Part shown: positions 50,890-61,664 of the stretch, one piece after another
Position numbering within the stretch: the stretch's first letter is position 1
How the letters are laid out: each line of letters opens with the position of its first letter
NCBI GenBank assembly: GCA_003168375.1
Contig: PMSI01000001.1
Span: forward strand, 992,001 to 1,056,000
Direction: 5' to 3'
Origin: Vulcanimicrobiota bacterium
GTDB lineage: Bacteria > Vulcanimicrobiota > Vulcanimicrobiia > Vulcanimicrobiales > Vulcanimicrobiaceae
Length of the DNA: 64,000 nucleotides
The notes under the pieces: model-generated
What the model was told of the DNA's origin: nothing
The model's input: the letters and a program-made list of their open reading frames with translations, nothing else
The model's database searches: none
Program-made: the position numbers and the translations under genes

Positions 50890-51896
50890 GCCCGCTCGTC
50901 GTCCTGGCTGCGGCGCTGATCGCGTTCGCGACCTCGATGTTCACCACGCCGTACGTTCGGCGCCTCGCGCTGAACGTCGGGATGCTCGACGCGACCGGCG
51001 AGCGGCGCATGCACGACCAGCCCAAGCCGCGTATCGGCGGGATCGCGGTCTACCTCGGTTTCGCGTTCGCCCTGTTCTCCGCGCTCGGGTACTTGATCAA
51101 GACGAAACAGTTCGGCGATCTCGCGAACCTGCACGATGTCGTCGGCCTGATCTTCGGCGGCACGCTGATCCTGATGGTCGGGATCTGGGACGACGTCATG
51201 GGGATGTCGCCGCGCACCAAGCTCTTCGCGCAGATCGTCGTCGCCGGCATCTCGATGCTCTACGGCTTTGTCGTCCCGACGTTCTTCAGCAACCCGCTGC
51301 ACCACGGGCAGACGCTCTTTCTCCCGCACGGCTTCGAGTGGCTCGTGTACCCGCTGACGCTGTTTTGGTACGTCGCGATGATGAACGCGATCAATTTCAT
51401 CGACGGTTTGGACGGATTGCTGTCGGGGGTCACCGTGATCTCCGCGACGTCGCTGCTGGTCATCGATCTCACGCGGGGGCACGCGGAGATCGCACTCGTG
51501 CTCGCGGCGCTCGCCGGCGCGGCGCTCGGATTCCTGCGCTACAACTGGAACCCGGCGAAGATCATCCTCGGCGACTCCGGAGCGCTGTTCATCGGATACG
51601 TCTTCGCGACGGTGTCGATCATCGGGGTGAGCAAGACCGCGTTCGCAATCTCGCTGCTCGTGCCGCTCCTCGTCTTGGCATTGCCGGTCGCCGACACGGC
51701 GGTTTCGATCATTCGCCGGACGCGCGCCGGGAAGAAATTCTACGAAGCGGATCGCGGGCATTTCCATCACCAGCTCGTGTTCCGGTTCGGTCTCAACGTT
51801 CGCCAGGCGGTGCTGCTGATCTACGCGGTGTGCCTCGTCCTCGGCGTCGTCGCCTATCTCCTCACCACCGGCATCGTGCCCCTCAAGCTCGCGTGA
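50886..51896 (+). CDS. Undecaprenyl-phosphate glycosyl-1-P transferase (WecA/TagO-like)
   Basis: The 336-residue polytopic membrane enzyme transfers HexNAc-1-phosphate to undecaprenyl phosphate, starting a cell-surface polymer. Motifs are the cytoplasmic GIWDDVMG, the MNAINFIDGLDGLLSG loop, LGDSGALF, and DRGHFHHQL. About eleven membrane helices. GTG 50886 overlaps the dCMP deaminase stop. wecB follows with a 4-bp overlap, consistent with UDP-GlcNAc/ManNAc use. Confidence 0.92.
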   Translation: MSPLVVLAAALIAFATSMFTTPYVRRLALNVGMLDATGERRMHDQPKPRIGGIAVYLGFAFALFSALGYLIKTKQFGDLANLHDVVGLIFGGTLILMVGIWDDVMGMSPRTKLFAQIVVAGISMLYGFVVPTFFSNPLHHGQTLFLPHGFEWLVYPLTLFWYVAMMNAINFIDGLDGLLSGVTVISATSLLVIDLTRGHAEIALVLAALAGAALGFLRYNWNPAKIILGDSGALFIGYVFATVSIIGVSKTAFAISLLVPLLVLALPVADTAVSIIRRTRAGKKFYEADRGHFHHQLVFRFGLNVRQAVLLIYAVCLVLGVVAYLLTTGIVPLKLA

Positions 51897-53062
51897 CGCG
51901 TCCGCTCCGCGTGATGGCGGTTATGGGGACTCGGCCGGACACGATCAAGATGGCTCCGGTCGTGCAGGCGCTGCGCGCCGCGCGGCCCGCGATCGAGCCG
52001 ATCGTCTGCGTCACCGCGCAGCACCGCGAGATGCTGGACGAAGTGCTCGACCTGTTCGGCATCACGCCGGACATCGATCTCGACATCATGACGAAGGTCC
52101 AGTCGCTCACCGACATCACGACGCGCGTGCTGATCGGGATGGAGCGCGCGCTGACCGAGGCGCGGCCCGACGTCGTGCTCGTCCACGGCGACACCACGAC
52201 CTCGACGGCGGCTGCACTGGCCGCCTTCTATCAGAAGATCCCGGTCGGCCACGTCGAGGCGGGCCTGCGCACCTCGACGATCGCCGAACCGTACCCGGAG
52301 GAGGCGAACCGCCGCCTCACCGGCGTGCTGACCTCGTTCCACTTCGCCCCGACCTCACGGGCCAAGACGAACCTGCTCGCCGAGCGCACCGATCACGCGC
52401 ACGTCGTCGTCACCGGCAACACGGTGATCGATGCGTTTCTGGCGACCGAGCGGCGCATTCGCGAGACCGCGATCGCGACGCCCTCGCTCGAGGGCCTCGA
52501 TCCGGCGCGCCCGCTGATCTTCGTCACCGCGCACCGGCGCGAGAACCACGGCCAGATGGGCGAGATCGCCCGCGCGATCGGGACGATCGCCGGCTTCCCC
52601 GAGCGGCCGCAGATCCTCTGGCCGGTCCACCCGTCGCCGCAGGTCCATCCCGTGGTCCACGCCGCGCTCGACGGGGTCGAAGGCGTCCGGCTCGTCGAGC
52701 CGCTGAACTACGCCGAGACCGTCGCCGCGGTCGCCCGCTCGCGGTTCGTGCTGACCGACTCCGGCGGGCTGCAGGAGGAGGCACCGACCCTGGGCCGGCC
52801 GGTCCTGGTCATGCGGCGCGAGACCGAGCGGCCCGAGGGGCTCGAGGCCGGGACGCTGCGGCTCATTGGTGCCGAGTACGCCGACATCGTCGAGGAGACG
52901 CGCCGGCTGCTCACCGACGAGGCGCTCTACGCCCGCATGTCGCACGCCTCGAACCCCTACGGCGACGGCCGCGCCGCCGAACGTATCGTCGCCTGGCTGC
53001 TTCACGTCCTGCGCGAGGGGCCGGCCCCGGACGAGTTCGGGCCCTCGCCGGCTGCAGCGTGA
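51893..53062 (+). CDS. wecB: UDP-N-acetylglucosamine 2-epimerase (non-hydrolysing)
   Basis: Converts UDP-GlcNAc to UDP-ManNAc. The 389-residue GT-B-like enzyme has VMGTRPDTIKMAPV, VHGDTTTSTAAALAAF, GHVEAGLRT, TAHRRENHG and TDSGGLQEEAPTLG, all standard. GTG 51893 overlaps wecA by 4 bp. With wecA it supplies teichoic-acid-like or enterobacterial-type surface polysaccharide precursors. Confidence 0.94.
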   Translation: MTRPLRVMAVMGTRPDTIKMAPVVQALRAARPAIEPIVCVTAQHREMLDEVLDLFGITPDIDLDIMTKVQSLTDITTRVLIGMERALTEARPDVVLVHGDTTTSTAAALAAFYQKIPVGHVEAGLRTSTIAEPYPEEANRRLTGVLTSFHFAPTSRAKTNLLAERTDHAHVVVTGNTVIDAFLATERRIRETAIATPSLEGLDPARPLIFVTAHRRENHGQMGEIARAIGTIAGFPERPQILWPVHPSPQVHPVVHAALDGVEGVRLVEPLNYAETVAAVARSRFVLTDSGGLQEEAPTLGRPVLVMRRETERPEGLEAGTLRLIGAEYADIVEETRRLLTDEALYARMSHASNPYGDGRAAERIVAWLLHVLREGPAPDEFGPSPAAA

Positions 53063-53244
53063 TCCGCCTGCTCGCGGCCGGGGGCGCCTTCACCGGGACG
53101 GTCGTCGGCGGCTTCCTGATCGGACTGTTTCTCTGGCGGACGACCGGGGCAAGCTGGTGGGTAGCGGTAGGGCTCCTCGGAGGCCTGCTGCTCGGGATCG
53201 TCGTCGTCGTCGCCGCCGTACGGCCCTTCTTGCGATCGAATTGA
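53059..53244 (+). CDS. Small two-helix membrane protein at the head of the ATP synthase operon
   Basis: The 61-residue protein from GTG 53059 has two helices (GGAFTGTVVGGFLIGLFLW and VGLLGGLLLGIVVVVAAV). Short AtpQ/AtpI-type proteins in this position help c-ring assembly in other bacteria; that role is inferred from location. Overlaps wecB by 4 bp and the next gene by 4 bp. Confidence 0.65.
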   Translation: MIRLLAAGGAFTGTVVGGFLIGLFLWRTTGASWWVAVGLLGGLLLGIVVVVAAVRPFLRSN

Positions 53245-53690
53245 CGCTCCATGCGAGAAACGTCGAGGAGGGAGCGGTCCTGAGCGGGCACAAGAAGGGC
53301 GGCGCCGACCCGACGGCCGAGCTGCTGGCATATCATGCCCGCAAGCGGCTGATCACCGTGCGGACGTCGCTCTTCTTCGTTCCGCTCGTCGTTATCGCGA
53401 CGTGGCGGAATCCGGTCGCCGGTCTCCAGCTGGCGCTGGGCGGGGTAATCGGTGTCCTCAACATGTTGGCGACGATGCGCGCGAACGAGCGGCTGCTGGA
53501 AGGCCGCAGCAATCGTGCGATCTTCGCCCTCAACGCTCAAATCCGCATTTTCGCGGTCGGCATGCTGCCGGTCGCGGTCGCGATCCGCCTCGGAGAACCC
53601 TGGACGGTCGCGCTGTACATCGCCGGGTTCTTCACGCCGCTCGCGCTCTACGCGCTCGCTTATCACCGAACCGTCAAACAGGAAGCCTAG
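53241..53690 (+). CDS. atpI: ATP synthase subunit I-like membrane protein
   Basis: About 149 residues from TTG 53241 (TTGA overlap), or 136 from CTG 53280, which has GGAGGGA six bases before it. Four membrane helices, beginning LITVRTSLFFVPLVVIAT and ending ALYIAGFFTPLALYALAYH. Size and place immediately before atpB fit the AtpI/UncI family, which assists c-ring assembly. The stop shares one base with the atpB start. Confidence 0.7.
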   Translation: MTLHARNVEEGAVLSGHKKGGADPTAELLAYHARKRLITVRTSLFFVPLVVIATWRNPVAGLQLALGGVIGVLNMLATMRANERLLEGRSNRAIFALNAQIRIFAVGMLPVAVAIRLGEPWTVALYIAGFFTPLALYALAYHRTVKQEA

Positions 53691-54421
53691 TGCACGAAAA
53701 GATCGGCGAGCATTCGCTCTGGCACGTTCCGGTCCTCGGAACGCTCCACGCCGACACGATCCTCACCACCTGGGTGGCGATGCTCATCGCGATCGCCTTC
53801 TTCTGGTGGCTCGGCAGCTCGTACAAGACGAACCGCGTGCGCAAGACGCAGGCCACGTTCGAAGGGATCATCCAGTTCCTTTCGGACCTCGCCGTCGGAA
53901 CGATCGGCCCGAAGGGCGAGCAGTTCGTGCCGATCTTCGTCGGCATCTTCCTGTTCATTTGGATCCTGAACGAGTTCGGCGTCCTCTTCATCAAGGCGCT
54001 CGGCCTCCCGTTCGGGGGCTCGCCGACCGCGGATCTCAACACGACGGCCGCCTTCGCGCTGTGCGTCTTTTTCGGCATCCAGTTCCTGGCGATCCGCAAG
54101 AGCGGGATCAAGGCCTACGCGCATCTTTTCAAGCCGTACGCCTGGCTCTTCCCGATCAACCTGATCGAGGAGATCGCGCGACCGGTCGTGCTGGCGATGC
54201 GCCTCGCGTTCAACATCCTGGCCGGCGAGCTGCTGCTCTTCGTGATCGCGACGATCATCGTCTCGAACGTCGTCGTGGGTCCGGTGAACATTTCGGTGAT
54301 CTCCGCGGTAGCACCGATCGGGATCGAATTCTTCAATTTTCTGATCGGAACGATCCAGGCGTTCGTCTTCACCCTGCTAAGCATCGTCTATCTCTCGTTG
54401 GCCACGGCCGACGAGCACTAG
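53690..54421 (+). CDS. atpB: ATP synthase F0 subunit a
   Basis: Stator half of the proton channel, 243 residues. The essential arginine is Arg171 in VVLAMRLAFNILAGE, in the same helix setting as E. coli Arg210. Five to six helices. Starts at GTG 53690. First core gene of a full F-type operon in the standard order a-c-b'-b-delta-alpha-gamma-beta-epsilon. Confidence 0.95.
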   Translation: MHEKIGEHSLWHVPVLGTLHADTILTTWVAMLIAIAFFWWLGSSYKTNRVRKTQATFEGIIQFLSDLAVGTIGPKGEQFVPIFVGIFLFIWILNEFGVLFIKALGLPFGGSPTADLNTTAAFALCVFFGIQFLAIRKSGIKAYAHLFKPYAWLFPINLIEEIARPVVLAMRLAFNILAGELLLFVIATIIVSNVVVGPVNISVISAVAPIGIEFFNFLIGTIQAFVFTLLSIVYLSLATADEH

Positions 54422-54459
54422 CTCGCAAACCCTGTTGCTAACCCACCGAAAGGTCAATC

Positions 54460-54756
54460 GTGAGTCCTGATTCCGTCGTTGCCGCAGTCCTGATCCTGGG
54501 CTTCGCCCTGATCGTCGCGGCCGTCGCCCTGGGTTCCGCCGTCGGCGACGGTATCGTCGCGTCGAAGGCGGTCGAGTCGATCGCGCGCCAGCCCGAAGCG
54601 CGCGGCAACATCTTCACGTTCTTCTTCCTGGGCGTCGGTATTCTGGAGGCGTTCCCGATCATCGGGCTCGTGCTCGGATTCTTCCTGTTCTTCGCGGTCG
54701 GCGGCGGCGTGCTGCCGCTCGTCACGAAGATCCTCGGCGCCGGCGCCGCGCACTAA
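54460..54756 (+). CDS. atpE: ATP synthase F0 subunit c
   Basis: Two-helix rotor protein of 98 residues. The loop has SIARQPEARGN, and the ion-binding Glu63 lies in GILEAFPIIGLVLGF. The residue after Glu is Ala rather than Ser/Thr and helix 1 lacks the P-x3-Q of sodium-type rings, so proton coupling is likely. A GTG start; AAAGG lies before it. Confidence 0.95.
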   Translation: MSPDSVVAAVLILGFALIVAAVALGSAVGDGIVASKAVESIARQPEARGNIFTFFFLGVGILEAFPIIGLVLGFFLFFAVGGGVLPLVTKILGAGAAH

Positions 54757-54778
54757 CTAGGAAACACAGCACCTCTCG

Positions 54779-55204
54779 ATGCTTGAACTCGACGGGACGC
54801 TCCTCGTCCAGCTCGTCAACTTCATCGTCTTCCTGGCGATCCTCAACGTGATCTTCTTCAAGCCCGTCGGGGCAGCGATCGCGCGGCGCCGGGCGTACGT
54901 CGATGGGCTGAAGCACGACATCGAGCAGTTGCAAACCGACGCGAAATCGCTCCGCGGCCAAGCCGAGGAGCATCGCGCCGCCGCGCGCCGCGAAGCCGAC
55001 GAGGCGATCGGGCGCGCTCGCGTCGAGGCCGGCAAGGAGGCCGACGCGATCGTCGGCGCCGCCCAGACTCGTGCGTCGGAGATCGTCGTTCAAGCCCACG
55101 GCGAGGTCGCGCGCGAGCTCACGGCGGCGCGTGCCGACGAGCCGCGCATCGTCGGCGTGCTCGCCGACGAGATGCTCGCGCGCGCGCTCGGAGGGCTCGC
55201 ATGA
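54779..55204 (+). CDS. atpF': ATP synthase F0 subunit b' (first b-type subunit)
   Basis: The 141-residue protein has one N-terminal helix (QLVNFIVFLAILNVIFFKPV) with the conserved N-F...F-K-P pattern, then a long Ala/Arg/Glu coiled coil. A second b-type gene follows, so the peripheral stalk is a b/b' heterodimer, a state found in cyanobacteria, phototrophs and some other lineages. Which copy is b' is a naming choice. Confidence 0.88.
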   Translation: MLELDGTLLVQLVNFIVFLAILNVIFFKPVGAAIARRRAYVDGLKHDIEQLQTDAKSLRGQAEEHRAAARREADEAIGRARVEAGKEADAIVGAAQTRASEIVVQAHGEVARELTAARADEPRIVGVLADEMLARALGGLA

Positions 55205-55689
55205 GCCTGGAAACGCTCGCCCAAGTCTCGCAGATCGTCGGCGCCGTCGTCTTCATCATCGCAGCGATCGTCATCTGGAACAAGTACATCGCGCCCGGCG
55301 TGCAGGCGTACCAGGCTGCGAAGAACGCCGAACTCGCCGAGGCGGAGTCACGTCGCGAGCGCATGCGTGCCGACGTGAGCGCCGCGCGCACGGAAGTCGA
55401 GACGGCCGACGCGGCCGCCCGGATGATCCGCGAGCGGGTCGAGGCCGCGGCTGCGCGCGATCGCGCCAAGGCGCTCGAGGAAGCGAAGCACGAAGCCGAC
55501 CGGATCGTCCACAACGCCGAGGGCGAGCTCGATCGCGCGCGCCTGGCGGCACGCGACCGGCTGCGCGTCGAGTTCATCGAGAAGGCGCTCGCGAAAGCGC
55601 GCACCGAGGCGCCGGCTCGCGTCGACGACGCGACGAACCGCAAGCTGGTCGAGACGACGGTCGCGGACCTCGTCCGAGGGAAGATCTGA
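55201..55689 (+). CDS. atpF: ATP synthase F0 subunit b (second b-type subunit)
   Basis: The 162-residue protein has an N-terminal helix (IVGAVVFIIAAIVIWNKYIAP) and then a charged coiled coil with a C-terminal segment (RKLVETTVADLV) that would contact delta. Its helix lacks the N-F/F-K-P signature of the first copy, so the two have clearly diverged. ATGA overlap upstream; one-base overlap with atpH. Confidence 0.88.
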   Translation: MSLETLAQVSQIVGAVVFIIAAIVIWNKYIAPGVQAYQAAKNAELAEAESRRERMRADVSAARTEVETADAAARMIRERVEAAAARDRAKALEEAKHEADRIVHNAEGELDRARLAARDRLRVEFIEKALAKARTEAPARVDDATNRKLVETTVADLVRGKI

Positions 55690-56225
55690 TGCCGAACGAG
55701 ACCCTCGCCCGCCGCTACGCGACGGCGGCCTTCCAGCTCGCGCAGGAAGCCGGCAACGTTCCGGGCGTCCAGCACGACCTGCACACCTTCACCGCGACGC
55801 TCGCCACGGACGAAACGGTCCGCAAGTTCTTCCGTTCCCCGGTCGTCGACCGCAAGGAGAAGACGGCGATCGTCGCCGAGGCATTCTCGAAGATCGACCC
55901 GATCGCTCTGCACACGATCCTGCTGCTGATTCGCAAGCGCCGCGAGAACGTGGTCGAGGAGATCGTCACGCAGTTCGATGTGCTCGAACGGCAGGCGCGC
56001 GGCGCCGAAGTGCTGCGCGTGACCAGCGCGCGGCCGCTCGCCCAGGGCGAGCTCGACAGCCTGGTCCAAAGACTCTCCGCCGCATACCGCACGAAGTTCG
56101 ACGTGACGCAATCGGTCGATCCGCGATTGATCGGCGGCGTTCGCATCACCATGGGCGACAGAGCCGCCGACGGCACGATCGCCGGCCGCCTCGACGACAT
56201 CGCCCGCCTGCTCAGCACGAATTAG
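55689..56225 (+). CDS. atpH: ATP synthase F1 subunit delta
   Basis: The 178-residue OSCP/delta subunit joins the b stalk to the alpha3beta3 head. N-terminal LARRYATAAFQLAQEAG and C-terminal VDPRLIGGVRITMGDRAADGTIAGRLDDI are diagnostic. Normal length. ATG 55689. Confidence 0.94.
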   Translation: MPNETLARRYATAAFQLAQEAGNVPGVQHDLHTFTATLATDETVRKFFRSPVVDRKEKTAIVAEAFSKIDPIALHTILLLIRKRRENVVEEIVTQFDVLERQARGAEVLRVTSARPLAQGELDSLVQRLSAAYRTKFDVTQSVDPRLIGGVRITMGDRAADGTIAGRLDDIARLLSTN

Positions 56226-56240
56226 GACCTAAGGAAACAT

Positions 56241-57740
56241 ATGATCAACGCCGATGAAATCGCCGGAATCATCAAACAGCGCATTGCCAGCTATGCGACG
56301 GGGACGAACGAAGCCGAGATCGGCACCGTGATCGAGGTGGGCGACAACATCGCCCGCATCTACGGTCTCGACAACGCGCAGTCGTCCGAGCTCGTCGAGT
56401 TCCCCAACGGCCTCAACGGGATCGTGCTCAATCTCGAAGAGGACAGCGTCGGCGTCGCGATCATGGGCCCCGACACGGACATCAAGGAAGGCGACAAGGT
56501 TCGCCGCACCGGCCGCATCGCGTCGGTCCCGGTCGGCGAGGCGATGCTCGGGCGCGTGGTGAACCCGCTCGGTCAGCCGGTCGACGGCAAAGGCGAGATC
56601 CGCGCGAGTGAATACCGGACGATCGAGAACACGGCGCCGACCGTGATCGAGCGGCAAGGGGTGAAGCAGCCGCTGCAGACCGGTATCCGCGCGATCGACG
56701 CGCTGATCCCGATCGGCAAGGGGCAGCGCGAGCTGATCATCGGCGACCGCGGCACCGGCAAGACGGCGATCGCGATCGACACCATCATCAACCAGCGCGG
56801 TCAGAACGTGATTTGCATCTACGTCGCGATCGGCCAGAAGAACTCGACCGTCGCCGCGTTGCAGCAGACGCTCGAGAAGCACGATGCGATGGAGTATACC
56901 ACCATCGTCGCCGTCTCGGCCGCCGAGCCGGCCTCGCTGAAGTGGATCGCGCCGTTCGCGGGCTGCGCGATGGCCGAGTACTTCATGTACCAGGGCAAAG
57001 ACGTGCTGGTGATCTACGACGACCTGACGCGTCACGCGCAGGCGTACCGTGAAGTCTCGCTGCTGCTGCGCCGCCCGCCGGGGCGTGAAGCCTATCCGGG
57101 CGACATCTTCTTCCTGCACTCGCGCCTGCTGGAGCGCGCCGCCAAGCTCTCCGACGAGAAGGGCGCCGGCTCGATCACCGCGCTGCCGATCATCGAGACG
57201 CAGGCCGGCGACGTCTCGGCGTACATCCCCACCAACGTCATCTCGATCACCGACGGCCAGATCTACCTGCAGAACGGACTGTTCTTCCAAGGGATCCGTC
57301 CCGCCGTCGACGTCGGGATCTCGGTCTCGCGCGTGGGTTCGTCGGCGCAGACGAAGGCGATGAAGTCGGTCGCCGGCCGCCTCAAGCTCGACCTCGCGCA
57401 GTACCGCGAGTTGGCGGCGTTCTCGAAGCTCGCCTCCGACCTCGACAAGGCGACGCAGCAGCAGCTGAACCGCGGCGACAAGATGACGCAGGTCCTCGTG
57501 CAGCCGCAGCTCTCACCGCAGCCGATGGAAGACCAGGTCGCGGTGATCTTCGCGGCGACCCGCGGCCACCTCGATGCGATCGCGACCAACCGCATTGGGG
57601 ACTGGGTGAAGCGCTTCGTCGGGTACGTGCACGAAAAGCACTCGGCGGTCGCCGACACGATCCGCGAGACGGGCGCGCTCTCGGCCGACGCCGAGAAGCA
57701 GCTCATCGCCGCGATCGAAGATTTCAACAAAGGATTCTAG
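56241..57740 (+). CDS. atpA: ATP synthase F1 subunit alpha
   Basis: The non-catalytic nucleotide-binding subunit, 499 residues. P-loop [41 protein letters not shown] (written as EYFMYQGKD and [12 protein letters not shown]) and [15 protein letters not shown]. Normal length. AAGGAAA precedes ATG 56241. Contiguous with atpG. Confidence 0.97.
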   Translation: MINADEIAGIIKQRIASYATGTNEAEIGTVIEVGDNIARIYGLDNAQSSELVEFPNGLNGIVLNLEEDSVGVAIMGPDTDIKEGDKVRRTGRIASVPVGEAMLGRVVNPLGQPVDGKGEIRASEYRTIENTAPTVIERQGVKQPLQTGIRAIDALIPIGKGQRELIIGDRGTGKTAIAIDTIINQRGQNVICIYVAIGQKNSTVAALQQTLEKHDAMEYTTIVAVSAAEPASLKWIAPFAGCAMAEYFMYQGKDVLVIYDDLTRHAQAYREVSLLLRRPPGREAYPGDIFFLHSRLLERAAKLSDEKGAGSITALPIIETQAGDVSAYIPTNVISITDGQIYLQNGLFFQGIRPAVDVGISVSRVGSSAQTKAMKSVAGRLKLDLAQYRELAAFSKLASDLDKATQQQLNRGDKMTQVLVQPQLSPQPMEDQVAVIFAATRGHLDAIATNRIGDWVKRFVGYVHEKHSAVADTIRETGALSADAEKQLIAAIEDFNKGF

Positions 57741-60127
<2,387 letters not shown>

Positions 60128-60129
60128 TC

Positions 60130-60549
60130 TTGGCGAACGCGATTCCGTTTCAACTGATTACCCCGCTGTCGGTGAAGTTCGACGGCGAGGCGGAGCTCGT
60201 CATCGCCGTCGGCACCGAAGGCGAAGTCGGGATCCTGCCCTCGCACGCACCGTACCTCACCGCGCTGCGCCCCGGCGTGCTGCGCGCCAACGTACACGAA
60301 GCCGGCGGCGCAACGCGCCGCCTCGAGCTTGCGCTCAGCGAAGGCTTCATGCAGGCGCTGCCGGGCAAGGTGACGATCCTCGCCGACGCAGCGCTCGACC
60401 GCGACGAAATCGACATCGCGCAAGCCCGCGCCGACCTCGCCGCCGCCCAAGAAGAACAAAAAGCCGCCGGCGGCGACCTCTACGCCCAGCGCCGCGCGCT
60501 GGTGAAAATCGATTACGCCAACGCCAGACTCGCAGTAGCCGGCGTTTGA
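60130..60549 (+). CDS. atpC: ATP synthase F1 subunit epsilon
   Basis: The 139-residue rotor subunit and inhibitor has PFQLITPLSVKFDGEAE and GEVGILPSHAPYLTALRPG in the beta sandwich, and a C-terminal helical hairpin rich in Ala/Glu. The start is TTG 60130, two bases after atpD; TTG 60115 is possible but lies inside atpD. Last gene of the ATP synthase operon. Confidence 0.94.
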   Translation: MANAIPFQLITPLSVKFDGEAELVIAVGTEGEVGILPSHAPYLTALRPGVLRANVHEAGGATRRLELALSEGFMQALPGKVTILADAALDRDEIDIAQARADLAAAQEEQKAAGGDLYAQRRALVKIDYANARLAVAGV

Positions 60550-60667
60550 TTGCAGTCACCGATTCTGAGCGACTTGTGGCCGACGCACGCTAGGACAGGA
60601 CGGGCGAAAGCTCCCAGCGATGCCACGTGAGACGCCCATTTTCAGTAAACGACTCCAGGATCCGCCG

Positions 60668-60697
60668 TTGACAATGTGTCCTCAGCTGTGGCACAAT
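60668..60697 (+). promoter_or_regulatory. Sigma-70-like promoter
   Basis: A perfect -35 TTGACA (60668-60673) and a -10-like CACAAT (60692-60697), 18 bp apart. It points toward the two unknown genes, separating their expression from the ATP synthase operon. Confidence 0.55.
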
Positions 60698-60852
60698 CGG
60701 TCCGTTACGCCTCCACGGTGCAATTTGCCGTATGGCTTAACCCCCGGATTGAGAAAGGGCTCAGGCGGTGTGATTTGCGAAGCTTGCTTAGCAAATTATG
60801 GGGCCCGGTTAATAGCCCGCTCGACCACAAGGCAAGCACGTTAATGTAGGAT

Positions 60853-60883
60853 GAGCGTCTCGCGGACATTTAGCGAGGCGCTC
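60853..60883 (+). other. 11-bp hairpin before the unknown gene pair
   Basis: GAGCGTCTCGC pairs with GCGAGGCGCTC around a 9-base loop, followed by TTCCAATTTAAA, a poor but AT-rich tail. It ends 22 bases before the ATG at 60906 and could be an attenuator, a weak terminator or a protein-binding leader structure. Confidence 0.5.
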
Positions 60884-60905
60884 GTTCCAATTTAAAGGGA
60901 CCGCA

Positions 60906-61664
60906 ATGCTCGAGAACTATGGCCAAGCAGTTGAAAGCGCTCTGAGAGATCTCGGCGGACAAGAACACTATGTAGCTGGTGCCCAGCTCTTGGTTGCCGT
61001 GCAGAAGGAAGCCGAGCCGATCGGAGATTTTCGCGGCGAGCTCCGCGCCGCAAACATAAAATTCAGCAAGTATCTTCGTCAATATCTGCCACATCTCCGC
61101 GTACATCTTCGCGGGGCGGCTGATATGATGATTGGCTTTGACGGAGCCCGCTTTGAAGTACCTGGTGGAGCGGGCGAGTTTCGACCGGACGTGTATAACG
61201 CATTTGCCAAGGCATCGCCCCAGCCCGTCGTGTACGACGTCCCAAACGATGAGTTCACGTCGAGCAATGTAAATGGTATTCCGGTGCCGCAGGCCGATAG
61301 AGCGGAGCTACTTTCAGAGCGGTCGCGATTCATCGCATCAATAGCCATTGACCAACACGCGAAGAACGTACTGACAGCTGCGCTGAATGGTGAAAACCCG
61401 TTTGCGGCATTTCGCGATGCGCTAGAGTCCTCCGGACTGTTAAGCGCTTGGTATGTATACAAGAATCGGCAGACGCGAACTGCGATCGAGAAGTGGGCAA
61501 TTGACAACGGCCTTCCCTTAAAGGAGTCGTGGTTCCGGTCCGCAGCGAAGCTCGACGTAAAGTCTGCAATGATTCGTATGATTGCGCTGATGACGGACGA
61601 TGAGGTTCGCTCACTACAGGTCCCGTTCCGCGTGGTTGAAGCTCACCTTAGAGAACGAACCTAA
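60906..61664 (+). CDS. Protein of unknown function, first gene of a low-GC pair
   Basis: ATG 60906 follows AAAGGGA. The 252-residue soluble protein has an N-terminal region (about 22-78, QLLVAVQKEAEPIGDFRGEL then FSKYLRQYLPHLRVHL) with weak likeness to OST-HTH/LOTUS RNA-binding domains. The C-terminal half is helical, ending DDEVRSLQVPFRVVEAHLRE. Codon use is much less GC-biased than in the ATP synthase genes, suggesting transfer. The next gene overlaps by up to 65 bp, so the two probably act together. No function can be assigned. Confidence 0.75.
   Translation: MLENYGQAVESALRDLGGQEHYVAGAQLLVAVQKEAEPIGDFRGELRAANIKFSKYLRQYLPHLRVHLRGAADMMIGFDGARFEVPGGAGEFRPDVYNAFAKASPQPVVYDVPNDEFTSSNVNGIPVPQADRAELLSERSRFIASIAIDQHAKNVLTAALNGENPFAAFRDALESSGLLSAWYVYKNRQTRTAIEKWAIDNGLPLKESWFRSAAKLDVKSAMIRMIALMTDDEVRSLQVPFRVVEAHLRERT

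Larger units (their letters stand above)
60550..60905 (+). other. Non-coding spacer between atpC and the unknown gene pair
   Basis: 356 bases, visibly richer in A/T than the flanking operon. It holds a promoter (60668) and an 11-bp hairpin (60853). A 74-codon frame across it shows no gene-like codon use. A transcript from the promoter would run about 180 nt to the hairpin and could be a leader or small RNA. No tRNA or known riboswitch is seen. Confidence 0.5.

Noticed and set aside
60620-60844. 74-codon frame between atpC and the unknown pair
   Set aside because: It crosses the promoter at 60668-60697, has no clear ribosome site and its composition is not gene-like; a short leader peptide within it cannot be excluded.
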